From Methylomonas fluvii (GTDB taxonomy: Bacteria > Pseudomonadota > Gammaproteobacteria > Methylococcales > Methylomonadaceae), in assembly GCF_014850975.1 (NCBI RefSeq), contig NZ_JACXST010000001.1, positions 1,612,001 through 1,676,000 of the forward strand: a stretch of DNA of 64,000 nucleotides. Reading direction: 5' to 3'. The translations under genes and the position numbers were made by a program. The notes beneath the pieces were generated by a model, which ran no database searches, was not told the DNA's origin, and saw nothing but the letters and a program-made list of their open reading frames with translations. The stretch's first letter is position 1, and each line of letters starts with the position of its first letter. Below, one piece after another: positions 7,837 to 15,309 of the stretch.

Positions 7837-8673
7837 ATGAGTGAAAAAACGCTTTCCGAATTGATAGATGAGGCCATGACCTCGGGAGCCAGTGCCTTGC
7901 CGGTATTTCCGCGGGCGGTAACCGAGCTGCGTTTGGCGTTGCAAGACGAAAATCGCTCGCTGGACGCGATTGCCAAACAATTGGCGATGGACGCCAGTCT
8001 GGCTAGCCAGATTTTGCGCGTTGCCAACTCGTCGTTCTATGCCGGCTTGGGATCGATCAACACGGTCAAGGACGCCCTGGTCCGCTTGGGTTTGCCGCGC
8101 ATTGTCCAGATTGCCACCTTGGTTACGCAGAAAGGCTTGTTTGCGGCAAAAGATGCCGCCACTCAGCAATACATGGTCAAACTTTGGCAGCATAGCGTCG
8201 CGGTAGCCTTGGGCGCCGAATGGCTGGCCAAGCGTTTGTCGTTCCAGACGATAGCGGAAGAAGCCTTCATGGCCGGCCTGTTTCACGACATTGGCGAACT
8301 GTTGCTGTTGCGCTGCCTCGAAGACCTGGCGGCCAAGGACCCCAATCTAAATTTACCCGCCGATTTGCAGCGCGAACTGATCCTCCGCCAGCACGAGAGC
8401 AAAGGCGCATGGTTGCTGCAAGAATGGAATTTACCGGAAACCTATCGTACGGTTGCCGCCAACCATCATCAGCCGGCCACCGAACATACCGGTACGGTGG
8501 AATTGTTGGTGCGCGTAGCCGACATGGTGGCCTACAAGCTAGGTATTGCGCCGCGTCCGCAGCCTGATTTGGTGATCTCCAGCAGCGAGGAAGCCGGTCG
8601 GCTCGGCCTGTCGGAGATCATGCTGGCGGAATTGGAAATTGCGCTGGAAGATTCGCTGGCCTTGTCTGCCTGA
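7837..8673 (+). CDS. HDOD-domain signalling protein
   Basis: A 278-aa protein made almost wholly of an HDOD domain, a catalytically degenerate relative of HD phosphohydrolases used in bacterial signalling. Typical segments are ALPVFPRAVTELRLAL, DASLASQILRVANSSFY, SINTVKDALVRLGLPRI and the HD-like GLFHDIGELLL, ending in NHHQP. The ATG at 7837 is chosen because the domain begins soon after it and because the longer frame would overlap the preceding ATPase gene. Such proteins are often linked to type IV pili, motility or cyclic-di-GMP, consistent with the upstream ATPase, but the partner is unknown. Confidence 0.82.
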   Translation: MSEKTLSELIDEAMTSGASALPVFPRAVTELRLALQDENRSLDAIAKQLAMDASLASQILRVANSSFYAGLGSINTVKDALVRLGLPRIVQIATLVTQKGLFAAKDAATQQYMVKLWQHSVAVALGAEWLAKRLSFQTIAEEAFMAGLFHDIGELLLLRCLEDLAAKDPNLNLPADLQRELILRQHESKGAWLLQEWNLPETYRTVAANHHQPATEHTGTVELLVRVADMVAYKLGIAPRPQPDLVISSSEEAGRLGLSEIMLAELEIALEDSLALSA

Positions 8674-8835
8674 AGCGCCAATCCCGGCCATACACTTGCG
8701 ATGCGGGGCAAACCGGTTGTTACCGATTCCAACCGGGGCAACCAATTGCCGTCGCTAAAACGCGAGGCTTTGCTTTAGAATGGACGTCAGCCGGCATGGC
8801 CGCTTTCCCAAACTTTGCATAATCACGTTGGAACA

Positions 8836-10365
8836 ATGACCATCGAATTTCTGATCAATTTTCTGATTCTGTTGCTCGGCACTCTGGCCGCCGGGTTTTT
8901 GGCTTACCGCTCGTTTCAAAAGCGCCGGGTCCAACTCGGTGCGGAACCGACGCTGCCGCAGTACTTTATCCGGCGCAGCACATACTGGAGCGGGATTGTC
9001 CTTTACTGCTCGTTGATGGCTGGATTGTTTTTCTTGCTGACTTGGCAATGGCTGCCGCTGGAGCCGTTGGTAACGCTGATCGTTAGCCATTTACGCGCCG
9101 GTGAGCTGGTGAATCTGCTCTACGGTCTGGATGGTAACAAACTGTTCCCGCTAATTGCTGCCGGCATCATGCTGTTTTTCGTCGGTTGGGAAAGCCCATT
9201 TAATCCGTTGTTGATTTTACGGGACAGCATTCACGACGCCTTTGCGATTCCGACCAAAGCCGTCGAAGTGTATAACGCGCTGATCAAATCCCGGCTGTCG
9301 GCGGCGGACGACAAGATAAAAGCCCAAATCGCTGATCGCCTGTTGGTGCAAAGCATCGACGCCGGCGATTTCGATAAATCCGGCGCCACCGTCGAATACA
9401 AATGGGCGCATAACAGCCTGCTGTTCGATCAGATTCAACATTACGCCGACCAATCCTCGTATCGCCGGCTGTTCAGCGAACCCTCGTTGATGTGGGGCGA
9501 AATTTGCATTTCCTACAATGCGATGTCGGAAAAGGTGAATATTTGGAAGGAAGCCGAGCCGCATTACACCAAAACCGTCAACTTGCTGAAGGATTTGGAC
9601 CGACTGACCGGATTGCTGTGCCGATTGCTGGCGGCGGCGGTGGTATTCGGCAGCCCCAGCGAAAACGACATGTGGGAGACGGTCAGAAAGCTCGGCGGCA
9701 ATGTGCACGAAGCGCGCTTGAAGCACACCTATAAATACCTGCTGATATTCGCCGCGGCGACGGCGTTTGGCGTGATTTTGGGGCGGGAAGTGTCGGTGGC
9801 GCTGCACAATGTGTTTTTGTTCCCGGACAAACCGTTACCGCACTTCAGTTATACCACGCTGCGCTGGATAGCCTATTCGATTGCGATTTACGTGGTGCCC
9901 ATTACACTGGTTTTTGCTTTGCGGAGCGTCGCCTTTCGCCATCAACAGGAACCTGTCGAGCAGAATTACGGCTTTTACATGGCGATCATGTTCGTCTGCT
10001 TTCTGGTTAGTACCACCATCTCGACGTTTATCCTGGAGTTAACCTTTTATCGCCGGGATGATTTTAATTTCCTGGACAGTTTCCTCGACCACGCCCGCTG
10101 GGGAATTATGCCGGCGCTGATTTGCGGTTTCGTCGCCTACCGGATGGACGCGCCGGCCAGCGAAGCCGAGGCCTTAAGCAAAACCATCCTCTCCGCTGTG
10201 TTGGGTTTTCTGGCTTGGGGCGGGATTGCGGTGATTTTCATGCTGTATGCGACGGACGATTTGGCGATTGAGAAGTTGAATTTGCGGTTTACTTTGGTGG
10301 GGACGGCGTTTTTTGTTACCGGGTTGCTGGGTGCGGCGGCTCGGTTTAAGACGGCTAGTGATTAG
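8836..10365 (+). CDS. Unrecognised multi-pass membrane protein
   Basis: A 509-aa protein. An ATG at 8836 precedes MTIEFLINFLILLLGTLAAGF; a TTG 21 bases upstream is in frame but less likely. Hydrophobic segments are visible near residues 5-25, 52-72 and 95-115, followed by a ~170-residue soluble region (from about residue 120, with IHDAFAIPTKAVEVYN and a long helical stretch), and then five or six segments from ~residue 300 to the end. The middle region is probably cytoplasmic. I recognise no family. It stands alone, about 160 bases after the HDOD gene, in the same direction. Confidence 0.7.
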   Translation: MTIEFLINFLILLLGTLAAGFLAYRSFQKRRVQLGAEPTLPQYFIRRSTYWSGIVLYCSLMAGLFFLLTWQWLPLEPLVTLIVSHLRAGELVNLLYGLDGNKLFPLIAAGIMLFFVGWESPFNPLLILRDSIHDAFAIPTKAVEVYNALIKSRLSAADDKIKAQIADRLLVQSIDAGDFDKSGATVEYKWAHNSLLFDQIQHYADQSSYRRLFSEPSLMWGEICISYNAMSEKVNIWKEAEPHYTKTVNLLKDLDRLTGLLCRLLAAAVVFGSPSENDMWETVRKLGGNVHEARLKHTYKYLLIFAAATAFGVILGREVSVALHNVFLFPDKPLPHFSYTTLRWIAYSIAIYVVPITLVFALRSVAFRHQQEPVEQNYGFYMAIMFVCFLVSTTISTFILELTFYRRDDFNFLDSFLDHARWGIMPALICGFVAYRMDAPASEAEALSKTILSAVLGFLAWGGIAVIFMLYATDDLAIEKLNLRFTLVGTAFFVTGLLGAAARFKTASD

Positions 10366-10402
10366 ATTGGATTTGTCGGGTGGGCGCGGGATTGAAGTTT
10401 AT

Positions 10403-10655
10403 GTGTCGCTGGCGCGACGGCTGGTTTTAATGTCGGGTCTCGGCCCGACAGCCGAGTAACTTTTCTTTGTTTGGCCAAAGAAAAGTCACCAAAAGAAACG
10501 CCACCCGGATGCCGCTTTGATCCTGCGCGCCGAAGCTTTTATCGAGGGTCGGCAGAAGGGGCTTCCCAGCCCCTCCGCCGACGTGCGGCATCCCTGCCGC
10601 ACCCCTTCGGGCTATTCTCGATAAAAGCTTTGGTGCTCGGCGCGGCATACGGGAG
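10403..10655 (+). repeat. Long extragenic repeat, copy A (inverted partner at 11812-12062)
   Basis: About 253 bases, roughly 84% identical by eye to the reverse complement of 11812-12062. It is built of nested palindromes: GTCGGGTCTCGGCCCGAC near the outer end, CTTTTCTTTG...CCAAAGAAAAG next, then GC-rich hairpins (AAGGGGCTTCCCAGCCCCT, TGCGGCATCCCTGCCGCA) and paired CTTTTATCGAG/CTCGATAAAAG arms. It has no coding signal. The outer end reads GTGTCGCTGGCGCGAC and the end facing the DUF1152 gene reads GGCATACGGGAG. It resembles widely dispersed extragenic repeats of gammaproteobacterial genomes. Confidence 0.8.
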
Positions 10656-10812
10656 AAACACCTCACCTGGAGATTGGAAATTGATTAGGAAATTTATGTG
10701 AGGGGTAGGGTACGCATCGCGTACCATCTTGAATTCATTGCTTGTTCAAAGCACAAAAAGGTACTACCTAACTTACTTTCCCTATAGTGGCTCACTAAGC
10801 CAAAGGTTTTAC

Positions 10813-11754
10813 GTGAACATTCCATTTTTCGATGCGTTGGCAAATGGACAACGCTTTTTAATTGCTGGGGTTGGCGGAGGATTCGACATCGTCAGTGGCG
10901 TCCCCATTTACCTATATTTGCGTCGCCTTGGTAAGCAAGTCACGATGGCTAACCTCTCTTTTACAGAGTTTGGCTTAACAAACTGCGAAGAAATTAGCCC
11001 TGGCGCTTTTCTTGTCAATAAACAATCTGCCGACTTGCCGTATTTTCCAGAGAGATACATTTTGGAGTGGTTGTCGTCTCGGGGAGAAGAGTCGGCAATG
11101 TATGCGTTTTCGAATGAAATTGGCGTCTTACCGTTGAGAAGTGCATACGCCGAAATAGTTGAACGCCATCAAATCGATACGCTGGTATTGGTTGATGGCG
11201 GTACTGACAGTCTGATTTTTGGGGATGAGCCGGGGATAGGAACGGTTGTTGAAGACGCATGTTCAATGATTGCCGCTAGCGGCGTAGCCGTAAAACAAAG
11301 TTTGATGGCGATGGTCGGTTTTGGAATAGATCATTTCCACGATGTTAATCACCACGCTTGTCTTGAAAATATTGCGACTCTAATCAAGGACGATGGCTAT
11401 TTGGGAGCTTTTTCTCTAACCAAGGATATGTATGAGGGCAGAGGGTTCCTGGAATTGGTTGATTACCTCAATCAAAATATGCGCGTTAGGCATTCTATTG
11501 TTACAAATTCGGTTGCTAGCGCGATAAAAGGTGAATTTGGGGATCATCAAGTGACGCCTCGAACCAGCGGTAGCGAACTATTCATAAATCCACTGATGGG
11601 TTTGTACTGGACTTTTTCCTTGCCTGCTGTCGTTCGGCGAATGGGGTTTGCTGCAAAAATTGAGAACACCACTGAAATGGACGAAGTTGCGAAATTGATC
11701 CGTTCTTTTCGGATTGGAAGTAGGCTAAGGGATCGCAAGCGTATTCCATTGTAA
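10813..11754 (+). CDS. DUF1152 family protein
   Basis: A 313-aa protein with the DUF1152 N-terminus FLIAGVGGGFDIVSGVPIYLY, a glycine-rich turn suggesting nucleotide or cofactor binding, and further conserved pieces DTLVLVDGGTDSLIFG and GIDHFHDV. I chose the GTG at 10813 because an AAAGG box lies seven bases before it and family members begin just before this motif; an in-frame TTG at 10729 would add 28 unrelated residues. The biochemical role of DUF1152 is not known to me. Codon use is more AT-rich than in the flanking genes, and the gene sits exactly between the two inverted copies of a ~250-base repeat, so it looks like an inserted unit beside the nif operon. Confidence 0.75.
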   Translation: MNIPFFDALANGQRFLIAGVGGGFDIVSGVPIYLYLRRLGKQVTMANLSFTEFGLTNCEEISPGAFLVNKQSADLPYFPERYILEWLSSRGEESAMYAFSNEIGVLPLRSAYAEIVERHQIDTLVLVDGGTDSLIFGDEPGIGTVVEDACSMIAASGVAVKQSLMAMVGFGIDHFHDVNHHACLENIATLIKDDGYLGAFSLTKDMYEGRGFLELVDYLNQNMRVRHSIVTNSVASAIKGEFGDHQVTPRTSGSELFINPLMGLYWTFSLPAVVRRMGFAAKIENTTEMDEVAKLIRSFRIGSRLRDRKRIPL

Positions 11755-11811
11755 AAGCTAATGGCTCTCGCGCAAATCATGCATTGATATTCTGATCCCG
11801 AGAGGGCTTTA

Positions 11812-12062
11812 CTCCCGTATGCCGCGCCGAGCACCGGAGCTTTTGAGCGGATCAGCCCGTAGGGGTGCGGCATGGATGCCGCACGTTGCCGAAGGGGCAG
11901 GAAGCCCCTTTCGGCAACCCCGTTCAAAAGCTTCGGAGCGCAGGAAACAAGCGGCATTCGGGTGGCATTTTCTTTGGATACTTTCTTTTGGCCACACAAA
12001 AGAAAGTATCTCGGCTGTCGGGCCGAGACCCGACATTAAAACAACCGTCGCGTTAGCGACAC
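11812..12062 (-). repeat. Long extragenic repeat, copy B (inverted partner of 10403-10655)
   Basis: Reverse-complement copy of the repeat left of the DUF1152 gene. The two copies keep the same ends and palindromes (CTCGGCTGTCGGGCCGAG here) but differ in loop bases, many of the changes being compensatory in stems (TATCGAG/CTCGATA in A against GAACGG/CCGCTC in B). It lies between DUF1152 and the 3' end of the nif operon, and could fold as a strong structure in either transcript. Confidence 0.8.
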
Positions 12063-12071
12063 AGCACAAAA

Positions 12072-13034
12072 TCAAACGTTATAAGGCGTAGAAATCCAAT
12101 CCCGCAACACCGCCTCATCCCGCTCCGGCAAATAAGCAAAATCCCCGGAAATATCCTTATAAACCGCATCGGCGCTGTGGGTGGATACCAACTTGCCTTT
12201 GACCATGTAAAAAAACCAAGCAAACGGATAACCGGCTTGCCGGTCGAAGCGATTTAATACATTACTTAACGCACTGCCTTTCTTGCCGGCAAAGTCTTCC
12301 AGATGCGGCAGGTTGTTTTTGTGGGTGTTGACGATTTCCACGTTGACGATTTGTTCGCCGAAACGGCCGGTGTGCCGATAAGGGCGGATGATCCAGTCTT
12401 CGGACATGCTGTGTTTTTGGCCGGCGCTGCTGCGGTTCCAGTCTTCCATGAAGCGTTGTACCGGATGTTCGCCGGGATGGCGCTCGTTAATCACTTCCAT
12501 GAACAGCTTGACATCGGTCTTGCGCCGGTAGGTGTATCTGGAATGTCCGAAGCCGAAGCTCTCGATGCAAAAAGGTTGCAGCGGGTCGATGAATTCTTCC
12601 AGATCGTCGGGCGGATTGTTTTCATCCACCAGCATTCGATCAGAGACTTCGTGAGTCTTGTCAATTTCGATCAAGGTAAAGTCTTCGGCTTTAGTGCCGG
12701 TCTGCACCACAAAATACAGGGTTTTACCGGTTTGCTTGGTGGCGATCAGTTTTTGCTCCAGCGTGTAATCGATCAGGGTTTGCAGGTTTTGCCCGCATTC
12801 CAGATAGGTGCGTTCCACCCATTCGATTAAATCGCTGGCGATGCGTTTGCCGTCCATATCCACCACGCCGCCCAGCCGGTACCATTCGTCGCCCGTCAAA
12901 GCCAGGCGGATAGGATGGTCTGGAATCAGCGCCTGGAGTTTGCTGAGCAGCAAATCGTCGGTTTGGCCGGGGATGATTTTTTTACAGCAATCGGTAATGT
13001 CTTGTCCGGCAAGATTGAGTCTTGATTCAGTCAT
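12072..13034 (-). CDS. Unknown protein at the distal end of the nif operon
   Basis: A 320-aa soluble, acidic protein with no signal peptide or membrane segment. I recognise no catalytic motif; it has a WIIRPYRHTGRFGEQIVNVEIVN stretch near the middle and an FAWFFYMVKGKLV stretch near the C-terminus. The ATG at 13034 overlaps the end of the LRV gene by 8 bases, so the two are translationally coupled, which ties it to nitrogen fixation. In Azotobacter an uncharacterised ORF likewise accompanies the LRV gene between nifY and nifE, and this could be a counterpart, but I cannot confirm homology. It is the last gene of the operon before the inverted repeat. Confidence 0.7.
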   Translation of the reverse strand: MTESRLNLAGQDITDCCKKIIPGQTDDLLLSKLQALIPDHPIRLALTGDEWYRLGGVVDMDGKRIASDLIEWVERTYLECGQNLQTLIDYTLEQKLIATKQTGKTLYFVVQTGTKAEDFTLIEIDKTHEVSDRMLVDENNPPDDLEEFIDPLQPFCIESFGFGHSRYTYRRKTDVKLFMEVINERHPGEHPVQRFMEDWNRSSAGQKHSMSEDWIIRPYRHTGRFGEQIVNVEIVNTHKNNLPHLEDFAGKKGSALSNVLNRFDRQAGYPFAWFFYMVKGKLVSTHSADAVYKDISGDFAYLPERDEAVLRDWISTPYNV

Positions 13035-13791
13035 GATCGGCTTCAGGTGTGGAGTTGGAATGTAAGCGTTGCTGCACCAGTTCGCGGACATCCGGTTCCG
13101 GATCGTCGGCTAGTCCGGCTAGTTGCGCGGGATCAACCTTTAGAGCCGCCGTGTAGCGCACGACCCAGTCGTCGTCGTTTAACAGCATGGCGGCGTCTTC
13201 CGGCGACATGCGTTCCGCGACGATGCGCCGTACATCCGGCGAACGGTCGTTGGCCATTAGCCCCAGGCTGACTTCCGGCAGCCTTTCGGCAACGCGTTTG
13301 CGTACTTGTAAGTCGTCGTCTTTGATGAAACGGAACAAGCGGCCCGGCGGCAGACGTTTGGCGACCATTAAGCGCACGATGTAGTCGGGGTCGTCGGCCA
13401 GCAATTCCAGGTGTTCCAGATCAATGCGGTCGGCGACCGTCATGCGTACTTCGCGGTCCGGGTCGTTGATCAGGGCGATTAATTGCTGGGTCGGCAGGCG
13501 GAAAGCTACGGCGCGGCGCACCACTTCGTCTTCGTCGGTGATGAGCGCCGACAAGGCTTTTAGCGGTGCGTAACGCACGGCGATGGCGCGGCGTTCCCAG
13601 AACGGATCTTGCAGATAATGCGCGGCATAGGCCGGATTAACCCGAAAGAAACGGTCGATTTGCCGACCGCTATTTATGAACACGCAGGTATCACCGGGCA
13701 TGCACCGGCCCATCAGCAGGGTTTTCCCGCGGAATGGGCAGAGGCTGCAATCGGCGACGGGCAGAGTAACAGGGCTGTCTTGTTCCGCCAT
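13027..13791 (-). CDS. Leucine-rich-variant (LRV) Fe-S repeat protein of the nif cluster
   Basis: A 254-aa protein like the Azotobacter vinelandii LRV protein, encoded in the same part of its nif cluster. The N-terminus holds a four-cysteine cluster (C15, C18, C30, C36; DCSLCPFRG and CMPGDTC), which in the Azotobacter protein binds a [4Fe-4S] centre. From about residue 65 come roughly eight ~24-residue helical repeats with the recurring pattern D-x-(D/E)-x-x-V-R-(x)2-V-A-x-R-(L/M). No enzyme activity is known for the family. It follows the small nif protein by 9 bases and overlaps the next gene, so it belongs to the nif operon. Confidence 0.85.
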   Translation of the reverse strand: MAEQDSPVTLPVADCSLCPFRGKTLLMGRCMPGDTCVFINSGRQIDRFFRVNPAYAAHYLQDPFWERRAIAVRYAPLKALSALITDEDEVVRRAVAFRLPTQQLIALINDPDREVRMTVADRIDLEHLELLADDPDYIVRLMVAKRLPPGRLFRFIKDDDLQVRKRVAERLPEVSLGLMANDRSPDVRRIVAERMSPEDAAMLLNDDDWVVRYTAALKVDPAQLAGLADDPEPDVRELVQQRLHSNSTPEADHD

Positions 13792-13800
13792 ATTATCGCC

Positions 13801-14067
13801 TTATTCGGGGATAACTTCGGCGATCACAATGCCTGAGGCATTTTCGTAATTATCGGTAATGCGTAAGCAATGTTCGCGGCCATCGACCAGATACAGGTTA
13901 AAGCCCGTACCTTCCAATAACGGTTCATTGTTGGGCAGGTCGTCATCCATGCAATAGGTGAAATGGACGCCGGGGTATTCGCCGCGTAGTCCACTGACGA
14001 CGGTTTCGTTCAAGGCTTGGCCGTTAATTTTCTCGGCTATGGTTTGCAGTTGCTCTGGACTAATCAT
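13801..14067 (-). CDS. Small nif-operon protein (DUF6129-like)
   Basis: An 88-aa soluble protein starting at the ATG at 14067 behind an AGGA box. Recognisable pieces are SPEQLQTIAEKINGQALNE near the N-terminus, HFTYCMDDD and the C-terminal NASGIVIAEVIPE. It resembles a small family found next to nifY/nifX genes (DUF6129, from memory). Its ATG lies three bases after the nifY stop region and LRV follows within 9 bases, so expression with nitrogenase is near certain, but its function is unknown. Confidence 0.7.
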   Translation of the reverse strand: MISPEQLQTIAEKINGQALNETVVSGLRGEYPGVHFTYCMDDDLPNNEPLLEGTGFNLYLVDGREHCLRITDNYENASGIVIAEVIPE

Positions 14068-14069
14068 CG

Positions 14070-14765
14070 CTAGGATTCCTGTTTGAAACAAACGCGTTGC
14101 ACGGGCTGGATGCCCATCGATTTAGCCAGCCACGGTGGCGGAGCATGCGCTAAAACGATTTGCAGCTGCTTGATAATTTGAGTGATGGCTTCGCCCTGAT
14201 CGGCTTTGACCGGATGAATGCCGTATTTGATAATTTTCGCCGCCGCCGGACCGCCGATAGAGGCAATATACAGCACTCGGCAATCGGCTATCAGTTCCGC
14301 GCGATACACATTCTTGTCGTCATGCTGCCGTTGCGCGTCGCTATCGATGCTGCGCACATCGATGAGGCGGGCGTCGTCCGCGGCAATCTGATAAATCAAA
14401 AACTGTCGGCACGAGCCAAAATGACCGCTGATGTGCTGCGGATCGTCGCTGCCGATGGCAATTCGGATCGAGCTGGCGGATGCAATTGTCTGGCAGGGAT
14501 CGGCTATCGGCGGCGCTGCTTCCTCGCTGTTTTGCAGGATGCGCAACGATTCACGGATACTGTCGGCGTCGGCCACAATGCCGAAATTGTTTAAAGCTTG
14601 TTGGAACTGGGCTTTGCCGAGTTCGGCCAGGCTTTTGTCGTTTAAAGCCGTGCCGGTACAGGCACGTAGCACGGAGATAAACAGTTTGGGAGGGGTATCG
14701 GGCAGGGCGCGAGCCGCAAGCCCGATGCGCAGTGCCAGTTCCCGGGTTAAGGTAGACTGGCTCAT
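14070..14765 (-). CDS. nifY: NifY/NafY-type FeMo-cofactor carrier or apo-nitrogenase chaperone
   Basis: A 231-aa two-domain protein. The first ~100 residues are helical, like the NafY N-terminal domain that contacts apo-dinitrogenase. The last ~115 (IRIAIGSDDPQHISGHFGSCRQFLIYQI to GIHPVKADQGEAITQII) form the NifX/NifY/VnfX FeMo-co-binding fold. The length fits NifY/NafY (about 230-245 aa) and not NifX (about 155 aa). It lies just after the ferredoxin gene in the order nifHDKT-fdx-nifY, close to the Azotobacter order nifHDKTY. It probably holds the apo-MoFe protein or the cofactor during assembly. A separate NifX is encoded at 56637-57113. Confidence 0.82.
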   Translation of the reverse strand: MSQSTLTRELALRIGLAARALPDTPPKLFISVLRACTGTALNDKSLAELGKAQFQQALNNFGIVADADSIRESLRILQNSEEAAPPIADPCQTIASASSIRIAIGSDDPQHISGHFGSCRQFLIYQIAADDARLIDVRSIDSDAQRQHDDKNVYRAELIADCRVLYIASIGGPAAAKIIKYGIHPVKADQGEAITQIIKQLQIVLAHAPPPWLAKSMGIQPVQRVCFKQES

Positions 14766-14769
14766 GGCG

Positions 14770-14970
14770 TCAAGCCACTAAAGGCAGAATGCAGTTGTCG
14801 ATTGGGCAAACCTTGACGCATTGCGGTTCGTCGTAATCGCCATTGCATTCCGTGCAGGTTTTTTTGTTGATTTCAAAAACAATCGCCCCTTCCTTGATGG
14901 AGTCGGTAGGGCATACCGGCAGGCAATCGCCGCAGGAGATGCATTCTTCGGCAACAATATACAGAGACAT
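14770..14970 (-). CDS. 2[4Fe-4S] ferredoxin of the nif operon
   Basis: A 66-aa ferredoxin. The first cluster motif is C10-x2-C13-x2-C16-x3-C20-P; the second is expanded, C39-x2-C42-x8-C51-x3-C55-P, as in Alvin-type/FdxN ferredoxins that serve nitrogen fixation. The ATG at 14970 has a perfect GGAGGAATAAAGCC leader, so the longer upstream frame is not used. It sits between nifT (4-base gap) and nifY (4-base gap). A likely role is electron delivery to nitrogenase reductase or to cofactor assembly; which of these cannot be told from sequence. Confidence 0.9.
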   Translation of the reverse strand: MSLYIVAEECISCGDCLPVCPTDSIKEGAIVFEINKKTCTECNGDYDEPQCVKVCPIDNCILPLVA

Positions 14971-14974
14971 GGCT

Positions 14975-15196
14975 TTATTCCTCCGATAACCGTTTAGCTT
15001 GCAAGGTTGTAGGGATTTTAGGCGGAGGCGACAGTGGATCAAAGTAATATTTCGATCCGTCACCCAAAACCACTTCACCGCCCCATTTATCGGCGCTGTC
15101 GAATTCTAAGGATTCGATGGTTTCTTCCAGGTCTTTTTTGGCGATGTAGAACAGCAATTTGCCGTCTTCGCGTTTCCTGAGCATGACGCTAGGCAT
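14975..15196 (-). CDS. nifT: NifT/FixU family protein
   Basis: A 73-aa NifT, the small protein that follows nifK in many diazotrophs. The signature MPSVMLRKREDGKLLFYIAKKDLEE and the WGGEVVLGDGSKYYFDP segment are typical. Loss of nifT has little effect where tested in other bacteria and its function is unknown. It is separated from nifK by 113 bases holding two hairpins. Confidence 0.9.
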   Translation of the reverse strand: MPSVMLRKREDGKLLFYIAKKDLEETIESLEFDSADKWGGEVVLGDGSKYYFDPLSPPPKIPTTLQAKRLSEE

Positions 15197-15219
15197 TGGG
15201 TTTCTCCAGACAAGTGTAG

Positions 15220-15303
15220 GTCGGGTTAAGCCTGCGCTGTAACCCGACGCGATTTGGTTTGACTAGCTTAAGAAAGCGGTGGGCGCCGCCGTCGGTGCCC
15301 ACC
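15220..15303 (-). repeat. Two hairpins between nifK and nifT
   Basis: GTCGGGTTA (15220-15228) pairs with TAACCCGAC (15240-15248), and GGTGGGC (15278-15284) pairs with GCCCACC (15297-15303). Both lie within 90 bases of the nifK stop. They look like short dispersed palindromes and may attenuate or process the nif transcript downstream of nifK. Confidence 0.6.
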
Positions 15304-15309
15304 CTACGA

